Assembly: GCA_964558325.1 (NCBI GenBank)
Contig: CAZLCX010000070.1
Location: 1-7,480, forward strand
DNA from: Halonatronomonas sp964558325
Lineage (GTDB): Bacteria; Bacillota; Halanaerobiia; Halanaerobiales; Halarsenatibacteraceae
Direction: 5' to 3'
Length of the DNA stretch: 7,480 nucleotides
Below, in pieces: positions 1 to 6,023 of the stretch. The translations under genes and the position numbers were made by a program. The notes beneath the pieces are model-generated. The model ran no database searches and was not told where the DNA came from. It saw only the letters and a list, made by a program, of their open reading frames with translations. Within the stretch, counting starts at the first letter, position 1. Each line of letters starts with the position of its first letter.

Positions 1-12
1 GAAAGACTAACT

Positions 13-36
13 CGGGATGGGAGACGGGATGGGGAT
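13..36 (+). repeat. G-rich direct repeat with G-quadruplex pattern
   Basis: A 9-nt direct repeat, CGGGATGGG, occurs at 13-21 and 25-33, separated by AGA. Together they give four G runs (14-16, 19-21, 26-28, 31-34) with loops of 2, 4 and 2 nt, which meets the usual G3+N1-7 quadruplex pattern on the + strand. This stands out in a very AT-rich sequence. It lies about 30 nt upstream of the regulator's -35 box. It could be the edge of a longer repeat family or intergenic element extending left of the window. The pattern is directly visible; any structure or function is inference. Confidence 0.55.
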
Positions 37-57
37 TTATGATTTATTTTTAAGTGG

Positions 58-76
58 AATAATTGTCAGAATTATT
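58..76. promoter_or_regulatory. Candidate operator: perfect inverted repeat over the -35 box
   Basis: AATAATT (58-64) and AATTATT (70-76) are perfect 7-bp inverted arms around the 5-nt centre GTCAG. The element covers the -35 hexamer of the regulator promoter, a suitable place for a repressor dimer. HTH/cupin regulators commonly bind their own promoters, so autoregulation by the adjacent gene is the natural guess. The A/T-only arms make chance occurrence possible. Confidence 0.4.
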
Positions 77-91
77 TTTATTTGATATAAT
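63..91 (+). promoter_or_regulatory. Sigma-A-type promoter of the regulator gene
   Basis: The -35 TTGTCA (63-68) is one base from consensus. It is followed by an exact 17-nt spacer and a perfect -10 TATAAT (86-91), preceded by TGA, which adds an extended -10 (TGn). Transcription should begin near 98, giving a short leader of roughly 30 nt before the regulator's Shine-Dalgarno at 119-125. Near-consensus hexamers and ideal spacing suggest a strong promoter that would need repression. Confidence 0.8.
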
Positions 92-118
92 ATTTTTAAT
101 AATTGAGTAATTAATCTT

Positions 119-126
119 AAGGAGGT
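119..126 (+). promoter_or_regulatory. Ribosome binding site that argues against the GTG start at 125
   Basis: AAGGAGGT (119-126) is an excellent Shine-Dalgarno, but it overlaps the only conventional start codon at the head of the regulator frame (GTG, 125-127), so it cannot serve that codon. No other SD-like sequence lies upstream. Normal spacing places initiation at 131-136, where the in-frame codons are ATA (131) and ATA (134). ATA at 134 lies 8 nt after GGAGG, so initiation at the rare codon AUA is the simplest reading. Confidence 0.6.
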
Positions 127-685
127 GGTTATAATAGAAAATAATAATTTAGGTATTAAAATTAAAAAAATACGAAAAAATCGGGGTTATAGTTTGACTC
201 AATTATCTGAATTGACAGGTTTATCAGTTGGTTATCTCAGTAATGTTGAAAGGAATAAAAATAGCCCCACTGTTAGTTCATTGAGAAAGATTGTTGATGC
301 TTTAGGTATTACTGTGCCTGATTTATTTGATAATAACTGTTCGAAAAGGAAGCATGTGAAAAAATCAGAGAGGAAAGAACTCATTAGAACAAATAAAGAG
401 GGAATTAAGTATGAGCTGTTAACTACTGATATCTGTAAAAAGATGGAACCATTGCTTTTAACTGTTGAGCCTGGCTCTTCTTCAGGTAAAGAACAACATC
501 AGCATGAAGGAGAAGAATTTGGTTTTATAATTCAGGGAGAATTAACCTATTATATTGGTCAGGATAAATATCATCTTCAAACAGGAGATTCTATTTATCA
601 TTTAGCTTCAGAACTTCATAGTTATAAGAATGAAGGCAATATAACCTCTATCAGCCTCTGGATAGTTACACCTCCATCATTTTAA
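125..685 (+). CDS. XRE-family HTH regulator with C-terminal cupin domain
   Basis: Probable ligand-responsive cytoplasmic transcription factor of the HTH_XRE plus cupin_2 class (PuuR-like architecture). Residues about 10-67 form the helix-turn-helix: LTQLSELTG (24-32) begins the turn and SVGYLSNVERNKNSP (34-48) contains the recognition helix. After a charged linker, a cupin barrel spans about 105-183. Motif 1 shows H125, H127, E131 and G138; motif 2 supplies H164 and N169. The three His and one Glu that bind metal are therefore all kept, so the barrel may hold a metal or ligand. The PxG part of motif 2 is replaced. The length (about 183-186 aa) is normal for the class. The true start is probably ATA at 134, because the SD overlaps the GTG at 125. 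It is the first gene before an amino acid hydrolase operon on the same strand, so it likely senses that pathway's substrate or product and controls both itself and the operon. The regulated ligand is unknown. Confidence 0.9.
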   Translation: MVIIENNNLGIKIKKIRKNRGYSLTQLSELTGLSVGYLSNVERNKNSPTVSSLRKIVDALGITVPDLFDNNCSKRKHVKKSERKELIRTNKEGIKYELLTTDICKKMEPLLLTVEPGSSSGKEQHQHEGEEFGFIIQGELTYYIGQDKYHLQTGDSIYHLASELHSYKNEGNITSISLWIVTPPSF

Positions 686-752
686 AATTATAAGATTCAA
701 AACTTTTTTATGATAAATAAAAAAATAAATCAATGATTAAAGGAGTTTTTGA

Positions 753-776
753 ATGTTTCTAGAAGTTTATTTATAG
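753..776 (+). other. Possible 7-codon leader ORF
   Basis: AAAGGAG (739-745) sits 7 nt before ATG 753, which opens a seven-residue frame (MFLEVYL) ending in TAG. The SD and spacing are as good as those of the real genes. It lies upstream of the -10 at 798-803, so it could only be translated on transcripts reading through from the regulator. It contains no Ser or Gly codons that would suggest classic attenuation for the next gene. Chance is quite possible. Confidence 0.15.
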
Positions 777-794
777 TAAAGTGAAAATAAGTTA

Positions 795-811
795 AAGTAT
801 AATGAATACTT
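795..811. promoter_or_regulatory. -10 box within a perfect inverted repeat upstream of the SHMT homologue
   Basis: TATAAT (798-803) is a perfect -10 located about 49 nt before the ATG at 852. AAGTAT (795-800) and ATACTT (806-811) are perfect 6-bp inverted arms around AATGA, so the -10 lies inside a dyad. The expected -35 region (about 774-780, TAGTAAA) does not match TTGACA, which suggests either an activator-dependent or weak promoter, or that most operon transcription comes from the regulator promoter. The 5-nt centre matches the spacing of the dyad at 58-76, although the arm sequences differ. Confidence 0.45.
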
Positions 812-851
812 GTATCAAAAGAAATAAAAATTAGCTTAAGGGAGGATTTAT

Positions 852-2138
852 ATGGATAATTTTACATTAATTGATCCAGAGGCCAGTCGTTGTTTGGGAA
901 AGGAGATAAATAGACAGGAAAATACTATTGAGTTGATTGCTTCTGAGAATTTTGTTTATAGGTCTATACTTCAGGCTCAAGGCTCAGTTTTTACAAACAA
1001 ATATGCAGAAGGTTATCCAGGAAATAGATATCATGGTGGCTGTGAAAATATAGACTGTATTGAATCTATGGCGATTGAAAGAGCGTGCGAACTTTTTGGT
1101 GCTGACCATGCTAATGTCCAGCCTCATTCAGGTGTAAATGCCAATCTGGCAGTTTATATGGCTTTGATTAAACCTGGAGATACTATTTTAGGTATGGACT
1201 TAAGTCATGGCGGTCATTTATCCCATGGCAGTAATGTGAGTATTACTGGTGAATATTATAATTCTATTAGTTATGGTGTAAAAAAAGAAGATGAGAGAAT
1301 AGATTATACTGAGGTTGAAGAAAAAGCTAAAGAATATAACCCTGAATTGATAATTGCCGGTGCCAGTGCTTATTCCAGAGAGATTGATTTTAAAAAATTT
1401 AGAGAAATAGCAGATAATGTTGATGCAAAGTTAATGGTTGATATGGCTCATATTGCAGGGCTAGTTGCAGCCGGAGAGCATATTAGTCCAGTCCCTTATG
1501 CAGATGTGGTTACAAGTACATCTACTAAAACCCTTCGAGGAGCCAGAGGTGGCTTTATTCTTGTTAAAGATAAGTGGGCAGATAAAATTGATAAAGCAGT
1601 CTTCCCTGGAGTTCAGGGGGGACCAATAGTTCAAAATATTTTTGCTAAGGCCATCACTTTTAAGATTGCAGCTACTGATGTTTTCAAAAAATATCAAAGA
1701 CAGATCTGCTTAAATGCTAAGTATTTAGCCAACCAACTTGATAAAGCAGGTTTAAGGATTGTTTCTGGCGGAACTGATAATCATCTATTTTTAGTTGATT
1801 TAAATCCCTGGAGTTTAACTGGAAATAGAGCTGAAGAAATTTTAAGTGAAATTGGAATTACTGTAAATAAAAATTTGATTCCTTATGATGAGAAGTCACC
1901 AAAGATTACAAGTGGGATAAGGATTGGAACTGCCGCAATTACTTCCAGAGGTTTTGGTAGTGATGATATAAAAATGCTGGCAGAGATAATTATAAAGGCA
2001 TTGAAAATAGGAGTTGATAGTAATTCAAATGAAAAACTAAAAAAAGAATTAAAATCAGAAGTTAAAGAACTCTGTCTTAGAAATCCTTTATATTTATCTC
2101 CACTGGAGAATGAAGTTGTGCAAGATTATATAAGATAA
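852..2138 (+). CDS. glyA: Serine hydroxymethyltransferase homologue (GlyA-like PLP enzyme, divergent)
   Basis: A fold-type I PLP enzyme matching SHMT over its full length (428 aa). SHMT interconverts serine plus tetrahydrofolate with glycine plus methylene-tetrahydrofolate in the cytosol. Recognisable elements are IELIASENF (26-34), NKYAEGYPGNRY (49-60), HGGHLSHG (119-126), GASAYS (170-175), MVDMAHIAGLVAAG (195-208), the Schiff-base lysine K226 in TKTLRG, GGTDNHLFLVDL (306-317) and TSGIRIGTAAITSRGF (353-368) with the carboxylate-binding R357. E53, H122, D197, H200 and N341 are kept. Several near-invariant family residues are changed: the second Tyr of RYYGG is H61, the His before the lysine is T225, GPRGG is GARGG, PLMH is PIVQ (258-261) and the Phe of PFVTSGIR is K351. 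These positions border the folate and closure site, so a specialised aldolase or alpha-methylserine-type activity is possible. SD GGAGG lies 6 nt before ATG. It heads the hydrolase operon. The family is certain; the exact reaction is not. Confidence 0.88.
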   Translation: MDNFTLIDPEASRCLGKEINRQENTIELIASENFVYRSILQAQGSVFTNKYAEGYPGNRYHGGCENIDCIESMAIERACELFGADHANVQPHSGVNANLAVYMALIKPGDTILGMDLSHGGHLSHGSNVSITGEYYNSISYGVKKEDERIDYTEVEEKAKEYNPELIIAGASAYSREIDFKKFREIADNVDAKLMVDMAHIAGLVAAGEHISPVPYADVVTSTSTKTLRGARGGFILVKDKWADKIDKAVFPGVQGGPIVQNIFAKAITFKIAATDVFKKYQRQICLNAKYLANQLDKAGLRIVSGGTDNHLFLVDLNPWSLTGNRAEEILSEIGITVNKNLIPYDEKSPKITSGIRIGTAAITSRGFGSDDIKMLAEIIIKALKIGVDSNSNEKLKKELKSEVKELCLRNPLYLSPLENEVVQDYIR

Positions 2139-2172
2139 TAATAAGTTTTAAAAATTTCAGGGAGGTTAAATT

Positions 2173-3351
2173 ATGAATTTAAGAGCAGACAGTCAGGCTT
2201 TAAAAGAAAAGTTGGTAGAAATCAGAAGAAAGATTCATAGGAATCCTGAACTGAGTTTTGAAGAATATGAGACTGGAGATTTAATAGAAAAGATCTTAAA
2301 GGAACATGATATTGAAGTTACTAGAGAAGTTGGAAAGACCGGAGTAGTTGGAATCTTAAATAAAGACAAGGAGGGTCCGGTTGTAGCCTTAAGGGGAGAT
2401 ATTGATGCATTACCGATTGAAGAACAGAATGACATTCCATTTAAGTCAGAAAACCCTGGGAAGATGCATGCCTGTGGCCATGATGTCCATACAACTTCAC
2501 TACTTGGAGCAGCAATGCTTTTAAGCGATAAACGAGATGAAATACCAGGTCAAGTAAAATTTATTTTTCAGCCAGCTGAAGAAATTAATAAGGGAGCTAA
2601 AGCTATGATTGAAGATAAAGTTCTCTCTAACCCTGATGTTGATGCTATCTTTGGCCTCCATACAAAACCTGATATTCCTGCTGGTCAGGTAGGCGTGAAA
2701 GCTGGTCCTTTAATGGCAGCCGTGGATACTATTAAAATGACAATTAAAGGTGAGGGTGGCCATGGGGCTATCCCCCATCATACTAGAGATTCCATTGTAG
2801 CTGCGTCCTCTATAATCCAAAACCTACAAACAATTGTTAGCAGGAGAATTTCACCCTTTGAAGCTGCGGTAATTTCATTTGGAACAATTAATGGTGGAAC
2901 TGCCAATAATGTAATTTCTGAAGAGGTGAAATTGACAGGAACCGGTCGATCCTTTAATCCTAAGGTAAGGGAGCAGTTGCCAAAGCTTTTAAAAAATATT
3001 GTTAATAATACCTGTGCTGCCCATGATACAGAGGCTGAGGTAGAATATATATTTGATTTACCAGCCGTTATAAATGATTCTGAAATGGCTGATTATGCAT
3101 CTAAAGCTGTACAGAAAATTGCTGGTAAGGATGGCTTAGTTATACCTGAACCGACCGGTGGTGGTGAAGATTTCGCTATGTATATGCAGGAAGTGCCTGG
3201 TTGTTTTATGTTTTTAGGAGTTAGAAATGAAGAAAAAGGAATAGTCCATCAATGGCATCATCCAAAATATAATGCTGATGAAGCTGCCTTACCAATAGGT
3301 GCAGGTACTCTTGCCCAGTCTGTTGTTGAATATTTTAATGGAAATAATTAA
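2173..3351 (+). CDS. M20D-family amidohydrolase (IAA-amino acid/N-acyl-amino acid hydrolase type)
   Basis: A cytoplasmic binuclear metallohydrolase that cleaves the amide of N-acyl amino acids or related conjugates (IAA-Leu hydrolase, hippurate hydrolase and N-acetyl-diaminopimelate deacetylase are relatives). The N-terminal RRKIHRNPELSFEE (18-31) is the family signature. Metal and catalytic residues are visible: C101 and H103 in HACGHD, E136 (general base) and E137 in FQPAEE, H163 in GLH, and H362 or H363 in QWHHP near the C-terminus. The lid/dimerisation domain is about 180-295, with GEGGHGAIPHHTRD (194-206) supplying a substrate-contact His. No signal peptide is seen and 392 aa is standard. 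It follows the SHMT homologue by 34 nt with a GGAGG site 7 nt before ATG, so it is co-transcribed. Substrate within the subfamily cannot be assigned. Confidence 0.92.
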   Translation: MNLRADSQALKEKLVEIRRKIHRNPELSFEEYETGDLIEKILKEHDIEVTREVGKTGVVGILNKDKEGPVVALRGDIDALPIEEQNDIPFKSENPGKMHACGHDVHTTSLLGAAMLLSDKRDEIPGQVKFIFQPAEEINKGAKAMIEDKVLSNPDVDAIFGLHTKPDIPAGQVGVKAGPLMAAVDTIKMTIKGEGGHGAIPHHTRDSIVAASSIIQNLQTIVSRRISPFEAAVISFGTINGGTANNVISEEVKLTGTGRSFNPKVREQLPKLLKNIVNNTCAAHDTEAEVEYIFDLPAVINDSEMADYASKAVQKIAGKDGLVIPEPTGGGEDFAMYMQEVPGCFMFLGVRNEEKGIVHQWHHPKYNADEAALPIGAGTLAQSVVEYFNGNN

Positions 3352-3365
3352 GGTGGGATAATTTA

Positions 3366-4583
3366 ATGGAGATAAATTTAAAAAGACTTAAAGAAAATTT
3401 AATAGAACTGGGCTGGATTGGCTTTGATGGAGATGAATCAAAAGAAATTCCAATAGGGGATAAAGGTATTACCCGACTGCCATATAGTGATGATTATCTA
3501 GAGGCTGAAGATTATGTTAAAAAGTTGATGAAAGAGGCTGAATTGGAAATATGGAAAGATCCTGTTGGGAATTTATTTGGTAAAATACCTGGTAAGAATC
3601 AGAGCAATGAAATGATCGTGATTGGTTCTCATATAGATACAGTTATTAATGGAGGTTTATTTGATGGGAGTCTTGGTGTATTATCTGCAATTGAGAGTTT
3701 AAGGGTGCTCAAAGAAACTGACTATCAGAATAATTATGATCTGGTAGCAGCTGTATTTATTGGAGAAGAAGGTGTTAAATATCCTGGCTATCTTGGAAGC
3801 AGAGCATTTATAGGTGATGAATTTTCTGATAAAGAATTAGAACAGTTAAGAAGTACTAATGTTGGCGAAAACGAGATAAAAAAGTCAGCAGTTGATACGG
3901 AAATGATAAAAAATTATCTTGAAATTCATATAGAACAGGGTCAGGTTTTAAATGATAAAAATAAGGATATTGGTGTTGTTGAAGGAATTGTAGGCATCTC
4001 AAGGTATAAAGCTATTGTTACTGGTAAGGCTAATCATGCTGGAACAACTCCAATGGAATTGCGTGATGATGCCCTGGTTAAAGCAAGTAGAACTGTTCTG
4101 GAAATAGAAAGAATTGTTAAGGAGATTAATGTAGACAATGGTCGAATGGTAGGCACTGTGGGTCAGTTTGAGGTTAAACCTGGAGCTGTTAATGTAATTC
4201 CAGGAGAGGTTGAATTTTCGATTGAGTTAAGAGATATGGAAAAGAAAAATATTGATAAAGCTATAGAATTTATTGAAGATTTGAAGATTAAAGGCTTAAA
4301 GATTGAAGAAGAATTTTATGAAGGAGGTGTTTATTTAGATAAAAAAATACAGAAAGAATTAATTGGTGCTGCGGAGAGTCTAGATTATAATTATTTACAA
4401 ATGCTCAGTGGTGCTGGCCATGATGCCAGTCCTATGGCTAGAGTGACCTCTGCTGGAATGATATTTGTACCTAGTAAAGATGGGATAAGTCATAGTCCAG
4501 ATGAATGGACTGATTGGCAGGATGTTGAAAAAGGAGCCAATCTTGTTTTAGAAACAATTAAAAGGCTTGATAATAAGAGTTAA
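3366..4583 (+). CDS. M20-family Zn-dependent hydrolase, N-carbamoyl-amino acid/allantoate amidohydrolase type
   Basis: Member of the hydantoinase/carbamoylase (HyuC, AmaB, AllC, UAH, beta-ureidopropionase) branch of M20, which hydrolyses N-carbamoyl or N-formyl amino acids or ureido acids. Metal ligands fit the family: H89 in GSHIDT, bridging D100 in FDGSLG, E134/E135 in GEEG, H188 in LEIHIEQG and H376 in GISHSPDEW. Substrate-side residues are also present: H224 in ANHAG, N276 in GAVNVIPG, R289 in ELRD and H352 in GAGHDA. The segment between the Glu pair and GSRAF reads VKYPGYL, slightly off the usual SRF form. The length of 405 aa is typical. It starts 14 nt after the previous gene with a weaker SD (AAGGTGGG). 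No hydantoinase or dihydropyrimidinase lies in this window, so the substrate probably does not come from a hydantoin made by neighbours here; other N-blocked amino acids or ureido compounds are open. Confidence 0.9.
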   Translation: MEINLKRLKENLIELGWIGFDGDESKEIPIGDKGITRLPYSDDYLEAEDYVKKLMKEAELEIWKDPVGNLFGKIPGKNQSNEMIVIGSHIDTVINGGLFDGSLGVLSAIESLRVLKETDYQNNYDLVAAVFIGEEGVKYPGYLGSRAFIGDEFSDKELEQLRSTNVGENEIKKSAVDTEMIKNYLEIHIEQGQVLNDKNKDIGVVEGIVGISRYKAIVTGKANHAGTTPMELRDDALVKASRTVLEIERIVKEINVDNGRMVGTVGQFEVKPGAVNVIPGEVEFSIELRDMEKKNIDKAIEFIEDLKIKGLKIEEEFYEGGVYLDKKIQKELIGAAESLDYNYLQMLSGAGHDASPMARVTSAGMIFVPSKDGISHSPDEWTDWQDVEKGANLVLETIKRLDNKS

Positions 4584-4601
4584 ACAGGGAGGGTTAAATT
4601 A

Positions 4602-5486
4602 ATGAGCAAAAACAAGAATAATGGTAATGGCAAGACTATTGCTGAGGTAATTGAAACAAATAATCGGTTAAATATATTTGTTAAGATTTATGCAGCTGTT
4701 TTTGCAATTGTATTAATTGCAGAGTCAATTGGTACTAAGACATTTAAGTTAGGTCCTGGAGAAGTTGTATTGTTGCCAATGCTTTTTGCTGTGGTAATTG
4801 GAATATTAATAACTCCTGATATTTTAGGTTCTAAATTAGCTGTATTAAGAACTCTTATCGATGATGATGTGATGGAACTAGCAGCACCTATGGTAATGAT
4901 TTCTCTATTACCTTTAGGTGTAAAGTATGGAACTTTAGTCGGTCCAAATATTGTTGAAATTGTTCAGGCAGGCCCGGCATTATTATTACAGGAGTTAGGA
5001 AATTTAGGCACCATTTTTGTTTCATTACCGGTGGCATTGCTGCTTGGTATGAAGAGAGAGGCTGTTGGTGCGACAACAAGTATTGCCCGTGAACCAACAT
5101 TAGGTGTTATTGGCGAGAAATACGGCATTGATTCTCCAGAAGGAATTGGTGTTTTAGGAACATATTTAACTGGTACTGTTTTTGGAACAGTCTTTTTTGG
5201 AATTTTAGGAGCCTTTTCCACTGTTACTGGCTTACATCCTTTTGCACTGGCGATGGGCACTGGAATGGGTAGTGGTAGTATGATGGCTGCCGGTTCAGGT
5301 TCCCTGGCAGAGGCTGTTCCTGAGATGTCAGATACAATACTGGCTTATGCAGCTACAAGTAATATGTTGACTGGTGTAACAGGTCTTTATATGGTTATTT
5401 TTGTTGCTCTGCCACTTACTAATTTTTTATATGATAAATTAGAACCAATTCTGGGAAGAAGCAAGAAAAAGGAGGAAAATAAATAA
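4602..5486 (+). CDS. Multi-pass membrane protein, DUF3100-like, LrgB-like layout
   Basis: Integral membrane protein of 294 aa without an assigned reaction. A charged cytoplasmic N-terminus (1-25) precedes hydrophobic segments near 27-46, 53-71, 92-106, 120-149, 182-207, 211-230 and 244-274, and a Lys/Glu-rich tail (286-294). Two conserved-looking Gly/polar stretches stand out: GATTSIAREPTLGVIGEKYG (156-175) and MGTGMGSGSMMAAGSGS (218-234). The order of a TT-IA-E motif, a TG-FG segment, then ALAMGTGMGSG and a final hydrophobic hairpin parallels the LrgB/CidB core (TTPIA..E..IGG, TG.FG, A.GTA.HG.GTA). From memory it resembles the uncharacterised DUF3100 family, but I could not run a profile search. 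It follows the carbamoylase gene by 18 nt with SD GGGAGGG and its stop overlaps the start of the next membrane protein, implying coupled synthesis and perhaps a complex. A transporter role for an organic or amino acid is inference. Confidence 0.8.
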   Translation: MSKNKNNGNGKTIAEVIETNNRLNIFVKIYAAVFAIVLIAESIGTKTFKLGPGEVVLLPMLFAVVIGILITPDILGSKLAVLRTLIDDDVMELAAPMVMISLLPLGVKYGTLVGPNIVEIVQAGPALLLQELGNLGTIFVSLPVALLLGMKREAVGATTSIAREPTLGVIGEKYGIDSPEGIGVLGTYLTGTVFGTVFFGILGAFSTVTGLHPFALAMGTGMGSGSMMAAGSGSLAEAVPEMSDTILAYAATSNMLTGVTGLYMVIFVALPLTNFLYDKLEPILGRSKKKEENK

Positions 5487-5953
5487 TGGGAGAATTAGAT
5501 GCCAGAAAAACATTAAATCAATTAAAAGTTTTAATAATTATTGGTATTATGATTCTTGTTGGCCAGAGATTAGGTTATGACAGAAATATTATTGATGCTA
5601 TTCCAGGTATGTTGATTGTTATTGCGATGTCACAATTAGCTCTAATTATCAAAGATGCATTTCCTAATATTAAGTTTCCTGCATTTGCCTGGGCTTCACT
5701 TGGTGCCTTAATTCTTTCCATGCCCTTCATGCCTACTTCTGATATATTTTTAAAATTTACCGATGAGGTTGAATTTCTAGGAACAACGACTCCAATTTTA
5801 GCTTTTGCCGGTATTTCTGTGGGTAATAAAATTCAGAAGTTGAAAACTTTGAGCTGGAGAGTATTTGTAGTTGCTATTTTAGTATTTATTGGAACCTTCT
5901 TTGGTTCAGCTATAGTTTCTCATGTTGTATTAACTTTACAGGGAATAATATAA
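5486..5953 (+). CDS. Small membrane protein, probable partner of the preceding membrane protein (LrgA-like layout)
   Basis: A 155-aa hydrophobic protein with about five membrane segments (near 13-28, 35-56, 64-83, 99-113 and 124-150). No recognised name. Its ATG overlaps the upstream stop (TAATG at 5484-5488) and its SD AAGGAGG lies in the last codons of the upstream gene, so the two are translationally coupled and likely made in fixed ratio. IDAIPGMLIVIAM (36-48) and ILAFAGISVGNKIQKLKTLSWRVFVVAILVFIG, which spans 104-136, resemble in order the IPG..LGM and LLFVPAGVGLM regions of LrgA/CidA, followed by the long final helix. LrgA-type proteins of 120-150 aa are encoded next to LrgB-type proteins and function with them (for example pyruvate uptake by PftAB). 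The pairing here gives the same size and topology relationship in reversed gene order. The resemblance is by eye only; homology needs profile or structure comparison. Confidence 0.78.
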   Translation: MGELDARKTLNQLKVLIIIGIMILVGQRLGYDRNIIDAIPGMLIVIAMSQLALIIKDAFPNIKFPAFAWASLGALILSMPFMPTSDIFLKFTDEVEFLGTTTPILAFAGISVGNKIQKLKTLSWRVFVVAILVFIGTFFGSAIVSHVVLTLQGII

Positions 5954-5968
5954 ACTTATCAATAATTT

Positions 5969-5995
5969 GAGGCAGTCATTTTAATTGGCTGCCTC
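5969..5995 (+). terminator. Intercistronic hairpin, weak terminator or mRNA processing/stability element
   Basis: GAGGCAGTCA (5969-5978) pairs with TGGCTGCCTC (5986-5995) around a 7-nt loop: a 10-bp stem with one G-U pair. It is followed by TTAAATATAATC rather than a U run, so it is unlikely to be an efficient intrinsic terminator. It lies between the small membrane protein and the last hydrolase, the only wide gap inside the gene run. It may reduce read-through or protect the upstream mRNA 3' end and so set the last gene's level. Confidence 0.5.
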
Positions 5996-6023
5996 TTAAA
6001 TATAATCTGGAGGTGAAATAATT

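Noticed and set aside
17..85. 22-codon ORF beginning ATG in the G-rich repeat
   Set aside because: No SD, low-complexity, runs through the regulator promoter; chance frame.
686..730. Intrinsic terminator after the regulator
   Set aside because: There is a T run near 705-710, but no convincing G+C-containing stem precedes it, so read-through from the regulator into the operon remains possible.
686..851. Possible riboswitch (glycine, tetrahydrofolate) or T-box before the SHMT homologue
   Set aside because: Only about 40 nt separate the likely transcription start from the start codon, the gap is A/T-rich and I see no conserved aptamer core or terminator/antiterminator pair.
1461..1697. 78-aa open frame on the minus strand
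   Set aside because: Antisense inside the clearly conserved SHMT homologue, low-complexity composition, no promoter or SD; a shadow frame.
2235..2435. 66-aa open frame on the minus strand
   Set aside because: Antisense to the metal-binding N-terminal part of the first M20D gene; Ser/Lys-rich shadow with no supporting signals.
3366..4583. Calling the gene a specific allantoate amidohydrolase or L-carbamoylase
   Set aside because: The motifs are shared across the branch, and no hydantoinase, allantoinase or ureidoglycolate genes are present to choose between them.
4888..5260. Two overlapping minus-strand open frames (4888-5100 and 4964-5260)
   Set aside because: Antisense to the membrane protein; the composition is explained by complement of Gly/Ala/Leu codons, with no SD or family resemblance.
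6001..6006. TATAAT before the last hydrolase as an internal promoter
   Set aside because: No acceptable -35 at 16-18 nt upstream; that position falls in the hairpin loop and stem. The -10 match alone is expected by chance in this composition.
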